Shown here piece by piece: positions 62,984 to 64,000 of a stretch of DNA of 64,000 bases; position 1 is the first letter of the stretch, and each line of letters opens with the position of its first letter. A model generated the notes under the pieces. The model was not told where the DNA came from and did no database searches. It saw only the letters and a list, made by a program, of their open reading frames with translations. This DNA is from Owenia fusiformis (taxonomy: Eukaryota; Annelida; Polychaeta; Sabellida; Oweniidae): NCBI GenBank assembly GCA_903813345.2, contig CAIIXF020000006.1, positions 10,542,348 through 10,606,347 of the forward strand, written 5' to 3'. The translations under genes were made by a program, and so were the position numbers.

Positions 62984-63441
62984 TTACTGTAGATTGGGTT
63001 AATTTGGCGCCCGCTTTAATTTGGCGAATTTGGCGAAATTGAAAAATTCGCCAATATAAATCTTCGCCAAAATTTAAAATGAATCCCCGGGAATTATCTA
63101 GAGTATTTCCTCCAGTGTATTTAGGTCACTTCCGGTTTAGTTTCTTTCAAAAATATGAAAAATGTCTCTCATAAATTGGCTCAGAACTGGTCAGTCACTC
63201 ATTAATATTCAGGGAAAAACTAGAAAGGAAAAGCGTGGTATAGTAGCAGCATCGATCGAGGTGCAAAATGTAAAGGATGATCGCCAGTGGTCCTCAAAAG
63301 AAAAATGGACATAGCCAAACTTATCCATTTACATGGTAAGTTAATTTTCTTGCATATCCGCCAAATTAAATAGCCGCCAATATGCCAAAAATGGCAAAAT
63401 CGCCAAATTAAGTAGCGCCAAATTAACCCAATCTACAGTAA
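62984..63441. mobile_element. GCCAAATTAA MITE, intact copy (458 bp)
   Basis: Long terminal inverted repeats: TTACTGTAGATTGGGTTAAT on the left and ATTAACCCAATCTACAGTAA on the right match perfectly and continue into TTGGCGC. The inner ends repeat CGCCAAATTAA words. There is no transposase. A degenerate copy split by a mariner-like element lies in ZIP A intron 6. Confidence 0.9.
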
Positions 63442-64000
63442 TCCTTATATACCAGGAGGAGTTTCAGTATTCTATGTGTATCATATATGTCATATTCAAT
63501 TAAGAAGTCCTAGCATATGACATATTGCATTAATAGGCCTTGGCCCCATGATACAATGTACACACTTGTTTTGATTCAAGATGAAAGGGAAAAAATCACA
63601 AATGTTACAACATGTGCATTATACTTACAGAATAGAAAGTTTAAATTCAAAATATTTTGCTCAAATTATGTTGAAATGACATTACAATTATTTATTTTTT
63701 CTTTCAAAACTATCTGAAAGTGCAGAACTGCATTAAACTGGCATTAACTAGTGGCAGACAGGTTACTAATTAGTAAAGATACCAATCAGTACTCAGACAT
63801 AACTAAAGACCTTCTTAGTCAGAAAACTAGACTTTACTTTTAGACTACATCATGCTATCATGACTTTTCACAGCTGTATATCTCTGTATGTCTCGTAGAA
63901 GTAGCCATTTATTTTAGGGAATGCCATTAGATAGGTACTTGGTAGACGTGTGAATTTGCATGGTATAAAATTGAGGACGTTCTGATACGATGGCATATGG
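63442..64000. other. Right edge of the window, nothing recognised
   Basis: AT-rich DNA with no exon, RNA or repeat that I can support. Confidence 0.5.

Overview
The window is AT-rich, intron-rich animal DNA. Genes have GT-AG introns, and the DNA is full of short transposons, tandem arrays and poly-G or GGAC microsatellites. There are no bacterial operon features. The mix of repeats (DIRS, mariner, piggyBac and many MITEs) and the gene types fit a marine invertebrate. My guess is a deuterostome such as a hemichordate or echinoderm, but the sequence alone does not settle the phylum.

Layout. (1) 1-19.9 kb, plus strand: the last four coding exons of a MOB2-type kinase activator (8578-16581). Its start exon was not found. 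A 3.2-kb composite repeat (about 9.64-12.86 kb) sits in its first visible intron. (2) 19.9-61.6 kb, minus strand: three paralogous ZIP (SLC39) metal transporters in head-to-tail order, called here A (23523-30008), B (34229-38023) and C (48014-61636). All three were rebuilt from splice sites. Each has 8 coding exons with identical intron phases (0,1,0,0,0,1,0), giving closed reading frames of 455, 494 and 493 codons. They resemble the ZIP8/ZIP14 branch. (3) Inside intron 2 of ZIP C, on the opposite strand, lies a complete four-exon gene for a secreted C-type-lectin-like protein (52152-53960). Next to it is a truncated DIRS-type retrotransposon (54425-55997). (4) 61.6-64 kb: upstream DNA of ZIP C with a MITE and a weak promoter-like cluster.

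Most striking result: the 3.6-kb, 59-bp tandem array at about 19.93-23.51 kb is not anonymous satellite. Its unit is the last 16 codons of the adjacent ZIP A gene, including the stop codon, plus the first 11 bases of its 3'UTR, repeated about 60 times directly downstream. ZIP B carries about five decayed copies at the same place, and ZIP C has none. The terminal exons of A and B plus the first repeat unit are about 96% identical by eye while their other exons are far more diverged, which points to gene conversion. All three ZIPs also share an unusual TM5 metal motif, EHVPHK, where HEXPHE or EEXPHE is usual.

Exon coordinates come from reading splice consensus, frame and family conservation by eye. 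No alignment, transcript or database was available.
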